Notes: generated by a model not told the origin, from the letters alone. Positions 18,425 through 27,591 are shown, counted from the stretch's first letter. The stretch: 64,000 bases of DNA from Pedobacter sp. ok626 (GCF_900100435.1 NZ_FNEX01000012.1:124001-188000), one strand, 5' to 3'. Numbers and translations are program-made.

Positions 18425-18991
18425 TTACTTAACCTCTGCCCTAATCCTGCTTAAAGTTACCTGCGTTACTCCCAGGTAAGAAGCAATATAGCCCAATTGA
18501 ATTCTTTGGATCAAAGCCGGATCATTGCTCAATAGTTCCTGATAGCGCTCTGTTGCCGTTTTAAATAACCGTGCAATCAATCTTTCCTCCGTTTTGATCA
18601 GCTCCAACTCTGCCAGCTTTCTGCCCCAATTTGCAAACTCAACGTCCTTTTGAAAAAGCGCTTCTAATGCCGCTGTCTTGATTTCATACAATACACTATG
18701 CTCCAATACCTCCACACTTTCATAGCCTGGCAATGCATTAATATAGCTGTTATAAGAGAATACAACATCTCCCTCCATCCCGAACCAAAAAGTAATCTGA
18801 TTTTCCGGGCCATCACAAAATGCCCTGGCTATTCCTTTCTCAATAAAAAAAAGTGATTTCTCGATACTTTCGGCATGAATGATCCGCTGGTTTTTAGGCA
18901 CTTCAATGCGCTCCATCAAATCAAGTAGTTGATTTAATTGCGGTTCTTTCAGGGCGTAAATGCCTTTTAATGTTTTTAAAACGTTTTGCAA
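18425..18991 (-). CDS. Crp/Fnr-family transcriptional regulator
   Basis: 188 residues from a TTG at 18991. The N-terminal cyclic-nucleotide-like beta barrel (about 30-130) has KNQRIIHAESIEKSLFFIEKG. The C-terminal HTH is short, IQLGYIASYLGVTQVTLSRIRAE, typical of the degenerate Crp-like regulators common in Bacteroidota. No suitable ATG exists; a farther TTG at 19087 would add 32 unlikely residues and run across the divergent SMR promoter. A near-consensus TATCTTTA lies at 19016-19009. It may control the divergent efflux gene (inference). Confidence 0.83.
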   Translation of the reverse strand: MQNVLKTLKGIYALKEPQLNQLLDLMERIEVPKNQRIIHAESIEKSLFFIEKGIARAFCDGPENQITFWFGMEGDVVFSYNSYINALPGYESVEVLEHSVLYEIKTAALEALFQKDVEFANWGRKLAELELIKTEERLIARLFKTATERYQELLSNDPALIQRIQLGYIASYLGVTQVTLSRIRAEVK

Positions 18992-19073
18992 TTGGCGATG
19001 GTTATATGTAAAGATAAAGCACCCGACCGGTAATTTTTTAACATTTGTAAAAAACTCCCTGCTTAATTCGAAG

Positions 19074-19081
19074 TACTTTTG
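19074..19081 (+). promoter_or_regulatory. -7 box TACTTTTG ahead of the SMR gene
   Basis: TACTTTTG fits TAnnTTTG and lies 17 bp before the ATG at 19099. A TTTG at 19044-19047 could be the -33 element, though the 26-bp gap is longer than usual. Confidence 0.5.
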
Positions 19082-19098
19082 CCACAAATATTTGAATT

Positions 19099-19422
19099 AT
19101 GAGCTGGATTATATTAATTATTGCAGGTTTTTTTGAGGTGGGTTTTACGACCTGTTTAAAGCTTTCGAACAACTTTACGAACATTAAATGGAGTGCTGGT
19201 TTTTTCGTATGCATTACGTTAAGCTTTTTATTGCTCAACAGAGCAGTACAAACTTTACCAATGGGCACAGCCTATGCGGTATGGACGGGTATAGGCGCAG
19301 TAGGAACTGTCATTATCGGAATTTTCTTCTTTGATGAGCCCCTGAACTTCTGGAGGATCTTTTTTATTGTCACTCTAATCGGTTCAATTTTAGGCTTAAA
19401 GTTTGTGGCGGGAGGGCATTAA
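19099..19422 (+). CDS. small multidrug resistance (SMR) family transporter
   Basis: 107 residues with four TM helices. The membrane-embedded Glu is in IIAGFFEVGFTTCLK, and later segments show PMGTAYAVWTGIGAVGTVIIG and FFDEPLNFWRI, matching the SugE/Gdx branch. SugE-type members export guanidinium and related cations; EmrE-type export is the alternative. Encoded alone, divergent from the Crp-like regulator. Confidence 0.88.
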   Translation: MSWIILIIAGFFEVGFTTCLKLSNNFTNIKWSAGFFVCITLSFLLLNRAVQTLPMGTAYAVWTGIGAVGTVIIGIFFFDEPLNFWRIFFIVTLIGSILGLKFVAGGH

Positions 19423-19435
19423 GCCCCTTCCAAAA

Positions 19436-19990
19436 CTATTTTATGGTAATGGGAAGTTCTACTAAAGTTTTATCCCATGCCATAACCAAATTAGCCCCTT
19501 CCGGTTGCGGGGTAAACGTGATCGCAAAAGATTCCATCGGCTTATCCAATGTTTTAACCGGTACATCAACCCGAACGACATCTTTAGACTGATCATAAGT
19601 AAAGGCACCCCAGCGATCTGTCTGACGGTTAATGATCAGCGTCCACTTATCTTGATTAGGAATCGCAAATAAGCTATAAGAACCTGCCTTAATGGACTTA
19701 CCACCAATGTTTACACGCTGGTAGAATTTAATTTCTGTGGATTCATTAGCGCCCACACGCCATACCTTGCCAAATTGCTCAAGCACGCCAAATATATCAC
19801 GCCCCTTTTTTGCGGGTCTGGAATAAACAACCTTAATTGATGGGGTTGAATTATCCTTTGCTTTCGTAACATTTAAAGGGAAATAGACAAGATCCGCAGG
19901 GCTGGCATCAACAGGAGCAAACTTAAGCTCCTGGGCTTCAGCAACGAAAGTAAACATCGCAAGCAATGCGATAAGGCTTATTCTTTTCAT
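19436..19990 (-). CDS. exported DUF2911 family protein
   Basis: 184 residues with a Sec signal (MKRISLIALLAMFTFVAEAQ). The body has VVYSRPAKKGRDIFG, WRVGANEST and YSLFAIPN, the hallmark segments of DUF2911. The function is unknown; the family is frequent in Bacteroidota and periplasmic by its signal peptide. Convergent with the SMR gene, 13 bp apart. Confidence 0.85.
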   Translation of the reverse strand: MKRISLIALLAMFTFVAEAQELKFAPVDASPADLVYFPLNVTKAKDNSTPSIKVVYSRPAKKGRDIFGVLEQFGKVWRVGANESTEIKFYQRVNIGGKSIKAGSYSLFAIPNQDKWTLIINRQTDRWGAFTYDQSKDVVRVDVPVKTLDKPMESFAITFTPQPEGANLVMAWDKTLVELPITIK

Positions 19991-20023
19991 CAGAAGATGT
20001 CTTAAATTGATACTAATTTAAGC

Positions 20024-20203
20024 TTAATATTCGCGGCCTTTAACTATTCCATTTAAGAAAATAGCGCCAAATATAAACCCTATAATTCCACCTAATACAG
20101 CGGCACCAAAGCTACCCGAAATAATTACTGCAGTTAAAATACCAAAAAATAGGCCCATAACATAATAAACCCAGTCAAAACTATTGTTGTCTTCTTTAAT
20201 CAT
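20024..20203 (-). CDS. 59-residue two-helix membrane protein
   Basis: A short gene read directly from the minus strand: ATG at 20203, stop TAA at 20026-20024. It begins MIKEDNNSFDWVYYVMG and has two hydrophobic stretches, about residues 12-30 and 33-51, rich in Gly and Ile, ending NGIVKGREY. The family is not recognised. Support comes from a textbook promoter upstream, a start codon 20 bp from the -7 box, and composition of a real membrane protein. Confidence 0.7.
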   Translation of the reverse strand: MIKEDNNSFDWVYYVMGLFFGILTAVIISGSFGAAVLGGIIGFIFGAIFLNGIVKGREY

Positions 20204-20222
20204 TATACTAATTCTTAGGCGT

Positions 20223-20255
20223 CAAAGATATTGATTTATTTTATCTGTAAACAAA
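20223..20255 (-). promoter_or_regulatory. complete Bacteroidota promoter (-33 TTTG, -7 TATCTTTG)
   Basis: On the minus strand TTTG (20255-20252) is followed after 21 bp by TATCTTTG (20230-20223), matching both elements of the Bacteroidota sigma-A promoter. The predicted start near 20216 gives the 59-residue gene a leader of about 13 nt. Confidence 0.65.
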
Positions 20256-20265
20256 TATTGCCAGT

Positions 20266-22779
20266 TTATTTCCCTAGCAAATCATTAACTGTTACCAAAC
20301 TGTAGCCCTTTTGCTTTAAATAAATGATCAAATCATCCAATTTATTGTAAAACTTATCCATTCTTCTTGGATCCGTCCCCGCATGAAGTAAGAGTAGAAA
20401 TCCATTCATTCCCTGCTTAGTTTCAAAATCAACGATAGACTTATAAATCTCCGAACTTCCTACATAACGTTTACCCATTTCTGGGTAAGTGTAATCAGCA
20501 TTAGAACGCGTGCCTGGAGTAAAATTAACCAATGTTAAACCAGCTCCTTTTGTCCAATCAGCAATCTTTTCATTGTGCCATTCAAACGGTGGCAAAAAGA
20601 AGGGGGCATCAGGCCTATTAATCCCAAACCTAGCCATCGCCTCATAGTTAGCATCTAAATCAGATCGGAATTCCGCTTTTGTAACCAATAGGCTATCCCG
20701 CTTGGTCCAGTCGCAATACAACAAATGCTTATTTGAGTGCCCTCCTAAATAGTGGTGACTCGCTTTAAGGGATTTAATGAGCGACCTGAGTCCTGGAGTA
20801 TTGTAAAAATCGCCCGTAAAAAAGAACGATCCTTTTACTTTATGCTTGTTTAAAGTTTTATTGATTTGCGCTACCCCATCCGCATATTCATGTCCTGTAA
20901 AGACCAATGCAATCTTCTTTTCATTTGTGTCCCCCCTAATAATAGCACCATGGTCTTTTTTAAAGGAAGAATTTTCCTGCTTCACTCTGCTGTCATAAGC
21001 AGCTAGCAAATAAATCAATGATGCCGTTCCGTCCATTGTAGGCTCATTGGTACTGTAATCACCAAAATCATCATGGTAAACGACCAAATCGGATTGAAAT
21101 TCGGCATATTCGTCCGACTGGTACAAAGTAATCCCGATAAGACTTTTATAAATGCGTCCATAAACAGGTCCATCTACCAATCCCCCATCTATCGGGTACT
21201 GGAACAAATGCGTGAATGCGGAATGCGGATCTTTTGGTGTATCCCCTTCCGCTGGCAAGCCATACACCATCGCTGATCCCCATGGATTACAACCAAACAG
21301 CCAATCAAAATTTGCTTGCGCCAACTCCTCATAGGTCTCGTCTCCACTTTCCTTATGATAAAGGAAGCTCTGAATAGCGAATGAAGTTGTTAGGTTATTT
21401 GAACACCAGATAAATGGGACACCCCTATAAAATGCATTTTGCTTTGCCTTTTGCCAAACCCTATCCAGCCCCTCTTTATAATAAGACACCACTTTTTCAG
21501 CCCCTAGCTTATCCCCTGTTTTAGCGATTTCGTAATGCCCAAAATTGTGAAAAGGATACCATTGATAATGTCTTGCTGTATCGGCTCCCATCCATGGCGT
21601 TACCGGCTCTTTACTCGCGTAACTCAACGCTTGCTTCAAAAATGATTTCCCACCGATACTTTGATAAAGTTCAGCTGCAGCAAGCTCCATATCATCTGTC
21701 CAATTGTCTTCCTCATAAAAATAAGGCGCCCTATTAGGGGCTGTTTGTTGCACTCCGGGCTGCTTTAATCCAAACGCATAAGCAGATTTGGACTTATCTC
21801 GAAGCAATTGCGCATAAGTTGCATCAATATCCCTAAACATTCTGCCGCCTAAAGCAAAAGCACTGCTAAACTTTCCAGCAATAGAAGCGGTTCCCGTGGC
21901 GCGACTTTGATATTTACCTAAGCCCTGAGGTTTACCATTTGCAAAATAAACAGGTCGTTCTTTCCCTTTACCATAATCCACATCATCCTTTGTCGGCAAG
22001 CGCAAACCTTTATGGTCCCTATCGTCCGCAATTTGGTTAAATAACCAGTCTTTCTTTGGATGCATCTTTAGCAGCCATTTCAGTCCCCAATTCGCTTCAT
22101 CTAAAACATCTACCCGCCCATTCTTTCCTTCAAGGCCATTTTCCTGGTATTGATCCGTAAATGTCTCAGGAAAATCCCGGTACGCTGCAAGCAAGTGATA
22201 AGTCGCGTTTGCCGATGTTGTGGCATATTGAAGGTAATCAGAGGCATCGTGCCATCCGCCACTAACATCGATATGTGTGCTATCTCGCATCGGTCCATAC
22301 ATGGTGTATCCATCCTGTGTATGACAGCTATCCTTCAAATAGGGATTAAAGCCGCTACGCTGTTGACGCATATAACGTAAGGCGAAATCGGCAGTATGAC
22401 GATAAACATCTTCACTAATGATCACTTCTGGCGACACGGTGTTGCCCACTTTAATAAAATAATGCCCAGGATCTTCAAATTCGCTAAAATTCAATCTACA
22501 CGATACTTTAAAAGGTCCGTACGCACCAAAAGGCTTCACATTTCCCGAACTGTATACCACTTTTCCAGTTCCTTTTTCTACAAGATCAAACTTCTCTGGT
22601 TGCTCCATTTGATCCTTACTTACCCAAACAGCAACCTTAATCGCATGAGGCTGATACCCCAGCAGGTTTATTCGCATCCAGGGTCCACTGGCATTAAGAT
22701 CCTGAGACCAAACATTCAATGAAATTAAAGTTATGCCTAAAAAACAAGCATATCGGATCCATAGTTTCATCTTTTTCAT
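20266..22779 (-). CDS. glycoside hydrolase family 9 protein fused to a polysaccharide deacetylase-like domain
   Basis: 837 residues from the ATG at 22779, which gives a clean Sec signal ending in LISLNVWSQ (an upstream ATG at 22815 adds 12 residues). An Ig-like N-terminal domain (about 30-115) precedes a GH9 barrel with GGWHDASDY (catalytic Asp178/181) and NEPTMDG (catalytic acid Glu579). From about 620 a NodB-like domain follows: HSNKH at 681-685, FFLPPFEWHN and LLLLHAGTD, but motif 1 reads VFTGHE instead of TFDDG, losing the usual Asp pair. Likely acts on beta-glucans outside the cytoplasm; the deacetylase activity is uncertain. Confidence 0.88.
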   Translation of the reverse strand: MKKMKLWIRYACFLGITLISLNVWSQDLNASGPWMRINLLGYQPHAIKVAVWVSKDQMEQPEKFDLVEKGTGKVVYSSGNVKPFGAYGPFKVSCRLNFSEFEDPGHYFIKVGNTVSPEVIISEDVYRHTADFALRYMRQQRSGFNPYLKDSCHTQDGYTMYGPMRDSTHIDVSGGWHDASDYLQYATTSANATYHLLAAYRDFPETFTDQYQENGLEGKNGRVDVLDEANWGLKWLLKMHPKKDWLFNQIADDRDHKGLRLPTKDDVDYGKGKERPVYFANGKPQGLGKYQSRATGTASIAGKFSSAFALGGRMFRDIDATYAQLLRDKSKSAYAFGLKQPGVQQTAPNRAPYFYEEDNWTDDMELAAAELYQSIGGKSFLKQALSYASKEPVTPWMGADTARHYQWYPFHNFGHYEIAKTGDKLGAEKVVSYYKEGLDRVWQKAKQNAFYRGVPFIWCSNNLTTSFAIQSFLYHKESGDETYEELAQANFDWLFGCNPWGSAMVYGLPAEGDTPKDPHSAFTHLFQYPIDGGLVDGPVYGRIYKSLIGITLYQSDEYAEFQSDLVVYHDDFGDYSTNEPTMDGTASLIYLLAAYDSRVKQENSSFKKDHGAIIRGDTNEKKIALVFTGHEYADGVAQINKTLNKHKVKGSFFFTGDFYNTPGLRSLIKSLKASHHYLGGHSNKHLLYCDWTKRDSLLVTKAEFRSDLDANYEAMARFGINRPDAPFFLPPFEWHNEKIADWTKGAGLTLVNFTPGTRSNADYTYPEMGKRYVGSSEIYKSIVDFETKQGMNGFLLLLHAGTDPRRMDKFYNKLDDLIIYLKQKGYSLVTVNDLLGK

Positions 22780-22866
22780 ATCGAACATTTGTTTGATCAG
22801 TTCTAAAAATAACAAACCCTTGTCAGTATTTCGTCAATTATTTAAAAAATCATTCGATTCAAAAGC

Positions 22867-22890
22867 AACTAATCAATCGATTGATTAGTT
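22867..22890. promoter_or_regulatory. perfect 24-bp palindrome, candidate TetR operator
   Basis: AACTAATCAATCGATTGATTAGTT reads the same on both strands, with arms AACTAATCAATC and GATTGATTAGTT. It overlaps the -7 box of the TetR gene, so occupancy would block its own promoter and the whole efflux operon. Length and symmetry are typical of TetR-family operators. Confidence 0.8.
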
Positions 22891-22893
22891 TTG
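22886..22893 (+). promoter_or_regulatory. -7 box TAGTTTTG of the efflux operon
   Basis: TAGTTTTG fits TAnnTTTG, ends 17 bp before the TetR ATG and shares five bases with the palindrome. No exact -33 TTTG is present at normal distance. Confidence 0.6.
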
Positions 22894-22910
22894 TAGTCAC
22901 AAATAAAATA

Positions 22911-23537
22911 ATGGAAAAGATAGATAAGAGGGCCAACATCCTCGAAGCAGCTGAAAAGCTGTTCATCGAATTGGGTTATGAAGCCACTTCTACCCGCCAA
23001 ATTGCAAAAGACGCCACAGCCAATATGGCGATGATCAACTATTATTTTGGCTCCAAAGAAGGTGTTTTCATGGAAATCATGAGCCAAAGGATTGCCGATT
23101 TTAGCGCTCAACTCGCCTGCCTCAATCAGAATAATATGTCTGGAATGGAAAAATTACTAAAAGTAATTGAAGGGTATGCGACAAGAATCCTATCCAATCC
23201 CGGTTTTCATAAAATGATGCACAGGGAACTCTCCATGCCTCACCGCCCGGAAATGTTTTTTAAAATAAAAAACTCAATGGCTCAAAATCTGTTGGTCATA
23301 GAGAAAATTATTAGCGATGGCATCACTGAAGGAAGCTTTAGACAAGTCGACGTTAAAATGCTGATTGCCACGATCATGGGGACAATAAGCAACGTTGCCA
23401 TCTCTCCTTCAAAAATCACCTCTGGCACAACACTTGACATCAATAACGAAGAAGACAGAAAGGTGATTACCGATCGCTTAATCAACCATTTAAAAGACCT
23501 CATCATCACGTATTTAACACCAAAAAATGATACATAA
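22911..23537 (+). CDS. TetR/AcrR-family repressor of the efflux operon
   Basis: 208 residues from the ATG at 22911; an upstream in-frame start at 22881 would lie inside the operator. The N-terminal HTH is clear: RANILEAAEKLFIELGYEA, then STRQIAKDATANMAMINYYFGSKEGVF. The C-terminal ligand domain is variable, as expected. It is the first gene of a four-gene operon and overlaps the TolC-like gene by 11 bp. Autoregulation through the palindrome is inferred from position. Confidence 0.92.
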   Translation: MEKIDKRANILEAAEKLFIELGYEATSTRQIAKDATANMAMINYYFGSKEGVFMEIMSQRIADFSAQLACLNQNNMSGMEKLLKVIEGYATRILSNPGFHKMMHRELSMPHRPEMFFKIKNSMAQNLLVIEKIISDGITEGSFRQVDVKMLIATIMGTISNVAISPSKITSGTTLDINNEEDRKVITDRLINHLKDLIITYLTPKNDT

Positions 23538-24843
23538 ATCAATCAAACTGAGCTGCCTGGCATTTCTTGTTCCGGCAGTCATCTATGCCCAGGATGTAAA
23601 AAAAATAAGCTTACAGGAAGCTATAGCGCTTGGGATAGAGAATAGTAAGAATCTAAAGCTTTCTCAAAACAAAATAGACCAGGCCGTAGCAAAGCTAAAT
23701 ATGGTCAAGGACAATGTTTTGCCTACAGCAAAGGCTTCTTTTCTATACAATCACGCTGAAATCCCTAGCAACACCTTATCCCTTGGTGGTGCTGATCCCA
23801 TTAAATTGCCTAAACGTGCAGATGCCTTTGTTGGCACAGCAGCGGTCGAAGAGCTGATTTATGGTGGTGGCAAGCTGAGATATGCAGAAGAATCTACCCG
23901 TCTACTCACTGATGTAGCCAAACTTGATGCAGACAAAGACAAAGAAGAGATCAGTTATGCAATTATCAATACCTACTATTCTTTGTTTAAAGTAATGCAA
24001 AGCAAAAAGGTAATTACCCAAAATCTGGAGTCCATTGACAGTCAGCTAAAGCAATCTCAACGCTTTTTTGAGCAGGGAATTGTTACCAAAAACGATGTTT
24101 TGAGGTTTCAACTTCAACGGGCAAATATCTCGCTAACAAACATGGAAGCAGAGAACAACAGAAAGATCATCAATTACAACTTCGACATTCTATTGGGCTT
24201 AAACGAAAACACCCAAATTGAAATTACAGATCCAACCAAGGAATTGAAAGCTATTGCCCCTTTAAGCAGCTATTTGAATACGGGATTTGAAAGCAGACAG
24301 GAGTTGAAACAACTGGATTTACAAAACAAGGTTGCGGATGTCAATATAAAATCTGTTAAAGCCAATACTTTACCAACCGTTGGTGTAGGTGCAAATCTGT
24401 ACTACATTAATCCAAATGGTAGCTTTATTCCTTCTGCCAACCAGTACATTATGCCAGTAACCATCGGTGCGAATATTTCCTGGAACATCGGCAACTTATG
24501 GACAAACAAGAATAAAGTAACGGATGCCAGAATACAGCAGAAAGAAGTGGGCATACAAAAAAGCATCTTCTCTGATCAGGTTAAAACGGAAATCAATAAG
24601 AATTACCAGAATTATCAGCTAGCCCTCGACAAGATCAGCGTACTCGAAACATCAATCGCACAGGCTACAGAAAATGATAAATTGATGGAATCAAAATATA
24701 AAAACAACGTAGCCTCGGCAATAGACAGAATAGATGCAGAAACCTTGCTATATCAAGCTAAAATCAATTTAGAAATAGCTAAAGCAGATGCTGGCTTAGC
24801 CTACTACACTTTATTAAAATCTACCGGAAAAATTTCTCAATAA
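23527..24843 (+). CDS. TolC-family outer membrane efflux protein
   Basis: 438 residues with a Sec signal (LVPAVIYAQ). Two OEP repeats are visible: ISLQEAIALGIENSKNLKLSQ at the N-terminus and a second half with the heptad-like helices around EINKNYQNYQLALDKI. These proteins form the outer membrane duct of tripartite pumps. Sits between its regulator and the adaptor/permease genes. Confidence 0.93.
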   Translation: MIHKSIKLSCLAFLVPAVIYAQDVKKISLQEAIALGIENSKNLKLSQNKIDQAVAKLNMVKDNVLPTAKASFLYNHAEIPSNTLSLGGADPIKLPKRADAFVGTAAVEELIYGGGKLRYAEESTRLLTDVAKLDADKDKEEISYAIINTYYSLFKVMQSKKVITQNLESIDSQLKQSQRFFEQGIVTKNDVLRFQLQRANISLTNMEAENNRKIINYNFDILLGLNENTQIEITDPTKELKAIAPLSSYLNTGFESRQELKQLDLQNKVADVNIKSVKANTLPTVGVGANLYYINPNGSFIPSANQYIMPVTIGANISWNIGNLWTNKNKVTDARIQQKEVGIQKSIFSDQVKTEINKNYQNYQLALDKISVLETSIAQATENDKLMESKYKNNVASAIDRIDAETLLYQAKINLEIAKADAGLAYYTLLKSTGKISQ

Positions 24844-24864
24844 AATACCATAACAAATTAGGCA

Positions 24865-25908
24865 ATGACAACTGAAAAGAAAAAAAAGAATAAAGTTATC
24901 CCAATCATATTAGGGGTACTCATCCTCCTGGGCGCAATATTTGGAATCAAACAATATATCTATTACAGCAAACACGTAGATACTGATGATGCCCAAATTG
25001 ATGGCGACATCAGCCCCGTAGTTTCCCGTGTTGGAGGCTATGTACAAGACATTAAATTCGAAGAAAATACCAGAGTTAAAGAAGGTGACGTACTGGTTAA
25101 ACTAGATGATAGCGATTATAAAATAAAGCTGGAACAGGCAATGGCAGGACAAAAAGGGGCAAGTGCAGGTGTTGGTGTCTCTGAATCACAGATCGCTGCT
25201 ACCTCAGCCAATACCAGTACCGCAAAAGCAAACATCGAGGCTGCAAGAGTAAAACTGAACCTTGCACAAAAAGATTACGATCGTTACCAAAACCTGGTAA
25301 AAGACGGTTCTGTTACTCAACAGCAATTTGATCAGGCTAAAGCGCAAAAAGAATCCGCTCAAGCGGCCTTTACTGCGGCAAACGACCAATACAACGCCGC
25401 GGTGAAACAAGTTGGCACTACACAGTCGCAGTTGGCTGTGAGCAGCAATGGTGTAACACAACGTCAGGCGGATGTAGATTTCGCCAAATTGCAGTTGTCT
25501 TATACAGAAATCAAAGCCCCTGCTTCAGGTATTGTATCTAAAAAGAATGTTCAAAAAGGACAGCTTGTACAAGCAGGTCAATCCTTGTTTTCTATTGTGA
25601 ATGACAACAGCCTATACGTTACTGCAAACTTCAAAGAAACTCAACTGGAAGACATCAAAACCGGTTCGAAAGTTAAAATAGAAGTGGACGCTTATCCTGA
25701 TCAGGACGTAGAAGGTGAAGTTTATAATTTTGCGCCGATTACAGGAGCAAAAGGCTCATTACTGCCTCCAGATAATGCCACAGGTAACTTTGTTAAAGTT
25801 GTACAACGTGTACCCGTAAAAATAAAAATAACCAAAGCTCCAAAAGATATCCTTGAAAAGCTACGTCCTGGAATGAGCGTTAAGGTTTCTGTTTCTATAA
25901 AAGACTAG
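24865..25908 (+). CDS. membrane fusion protein, EmrA/HlyD type
   Basis: 347 residues: one N-terminal TM (about 11-28), then DTDDAQIDGDISPVVSRVGG, the EmrA/HlyD entry motif, a lipoyl-like half, a long alpha-helical hairpin rich in Ala and Gln (about 90-200), and the second half with LSYTEIKAPASGIVSKK. It bridges the inner membrane permease and the TolC-like channel. 3 bp upstream of the permease gene. Confidence 0.94.
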   Translation: MTTEKKKKNKVIPIILGVLILLGAIFGIKQYIYYSKHVDTDDAQIDGDISPVVSRVGGYVQDIKFEENTRVKEGDVLVKLDDSDYKIKLEQAMAGQKGASAGVGVSESQIAATSANTSTAKANIEAARVKLNLAQKDYDRYQNLVKDGSVTQQQFDQAKAQKESAQAAFTAANDQYNAAVKQVGTTQSQLAVSSNGVTQRQADVDFAKLQLSYTEIKAPASGIVSKKNVQKGQLVQAGQSLFSIVNDNSLYVTANFKETQLEDIKTGSKVKIEVDAYPDQDVEGEVYNFAPITGAKGSLLPPDNATGNFVKVVQRVPVKIKITKAPKDILEKLRPGMSVKVSVSIKD

Positions 25909-25911
25909 ACA

Positions 25912-27459
25912 ATGGCCGAGAAAGGTTTAAAAAAGTGGATTATCACATTTACAGTGATCACAGCTTCACTATTGGAGCTGATTGACACCACTATTGTAAA
26001 TGTGGCAATCCCTCAAATACAAGGTAACCTGGGGGCAACTCTCGAAGATGTAGCCTGGTTATCTACTGGTTATGCAGTTGCAAACGTAATTGTATTACCG
26101 ATGTCGGGATGGCTGGGCAGCCGTTTCGGACGTAAAAACTATTTCCTCTTTTCCATAGTCCTCTTTACCATCGCATCCTTCCTTTGCGGAAATGCGACTA
26201 ACCTCGAAGAACTCATTGCCTTCAGGATTTTGCAAGGACTAGCAGGTGGAGGCTTAATTTCAACTGCGCAGGCTATCCTAATAGAAACCTGGCCACGTGA
26301 AGACGTGGGTATTGCCACGGCTTTATTCGGACTTGGAGCAGTTGTAGGGCCTACAGTAGGCCCTACGATTGGAGGGTACCTACTCGAGATCAGTTCATGG
26401 CCATTGATTTTCTATGTCAATATTCCCGTCGGAATTCTCGCCGCCTACTGCACCTATACCTTTGTCAGGGAAACCCCCAAGGATGGAAAAGGAATGCCTG
26501 TAGATTGGTGGGGTATTTTGTTACTGGCTATTGCCGTGGGAAGTTTACAAACAGTATTGGAAAAAGGAGAAAGTGAAGATTGGTTTGCAACACCATACAT
26601 TGTAGCCCTCACTGTAGCTTCAGTACTAGGCTTAATTCTATTTATATGGAGAGAGCTAAGTACCGACCACCCTATTGTAAACTTTAAGATTATGAGACAT
26701 CGTAGCTTCTCCGTTGGGATGTTTACCTCATTTATTCTAGGGTTTGGATTATATGGTTCAGTGTTTGTATTTCCAGTATTCTGTCAGAATCTGCTAGGGT
26801 TCTCTCCACTTCAAACCGGAGAACTATTATTCCCAGGAGGACTTTGCACCATAGTAATGATGCCATTTATAGGAATTATGCTCAAGAAAAACATCCCCGC
26901 ACAGTTCATGGCAACTATCGGAATGTTCCTGTTTTTTGTATTCTGCTCTATGCTGAGCAGATCTACACTACAATCGGGACCAAACGACTTTTTCCTACCC
27001 TTAATGATCCGTGGTGTGGGTATGGCCTTATTATTTGTGCCATTAACCACCTTGGCTATTCAAGATTTAACCGGAGCAGAAATTGGACAAGGTTCAGGAT
27101 TAAACAACATGATGAGACAGTTAGGTGGCTCATTCGGCATTGCGGCCTTAACAACGCTTATACACGTGCGTCAGGGCTTCCACCGCAGCAATCTACTCGT
27201 AAACATCAACGAATATAATCCGGCCTTTACAGAGCGTTTTAATGCCTTTGTAAACAACTTCATGGCTAAGGGTTATTCATACCTGGATGCCAAAGCTCTT
27301 GCCATTAAAGCAATCGATGGTACAGTAACTAAGCAGTCCCTATTGTTAACCTATAGTGATGCTTATTGGGTAGCCGGGCTTATTTTGCTCTGTTCGATCC
27401 CATTGTTATACCTACAGAAATTTAAAAAGAATGTCGAAGTACCGGCAGATCTGCATTAA
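25912..27459 (+). CDS. DHA2-family MFS drug exporter, EmrB type
   Basis: 515 residues with 14 predicted TM helices. Motif D1-like LELIDTTIVNVAIPQI and the motif A-like loop GSRFGRKN are visible, with motif C-like GAVVGPTVGPTIGG in TM5. With the upstream adaptor and channel it forms a proton-driven pump across both membranes. The substrate cannot be told from sequence. A strong terminator follows 8 bp after the stop. Confidence 0.94.
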   Translation: MAEKGLKKWIITFTVITASLLELIDTTIVNVAIPQIQGNLGATLEDVAWLSTGYAVANVIVLPMSGWLGSRFGRKNYFLFSIVLFTIASFLCGNATNLEELIAFRILQGLAGGGLISTAQAILIETWPREDVGIATALFGLGAVVGPTVGPTIGGYLLEISSWPLIFYVNIPVGILAAYCTYTFVRETPKDGKGMPVDWWGILLLAIAVGSLQTVLEKGESEDWFATPYIVALTVASVLGLILFIWRELSTDHPIVNFKIMRHRSFSVGMFTSFILGFGLYGSVFVFPVFCQNLLGFSPLQTGELLFPGGLCTIVMMPFIGIMLKKNIPAQFMATIGMFLFFVFCSMLSRSTLQSGPNDFFLPLMIRGVGMALLFVPLTTLAIQDLTGAEIGQGSGLNNMMRQLGGSFGIAALTTLIHVRQGFHRSNLLVNINEYNPAFTERFNAFVNNFMAKGYSYLDAKALAIKAIDGTVTKQSLLLTYSDAYWVAGLILLCSIPLLYLQKFKKNVEVPADLH

Positions 27460-27466
27460 GATAAAG

Positions 27467-27497
27467 AGCCCTGTATTACGTTGATACAGGGCTTTTT
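27467..27497 (+). terminator. intrinsic terminator of the efflux operon
   Basis: A perfect 10-bp stem, AGCCCTGTAT (27467-27476) with ATACAGGGCT (27484-27493), a 7-nt loop and a TTTTT tail. It separates the efflux operon from the sigma factor gene. Confidence 0.92.
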
Positions 27498-27591
27498 GCT
27501 TTTAGCGCTCCCTGGCTTCAAATCAGCACAGCTCAAGCTTTTGTTAACAATCACATAACTCAATATTAATCTTCAGCTTATTTCTTCCTAC

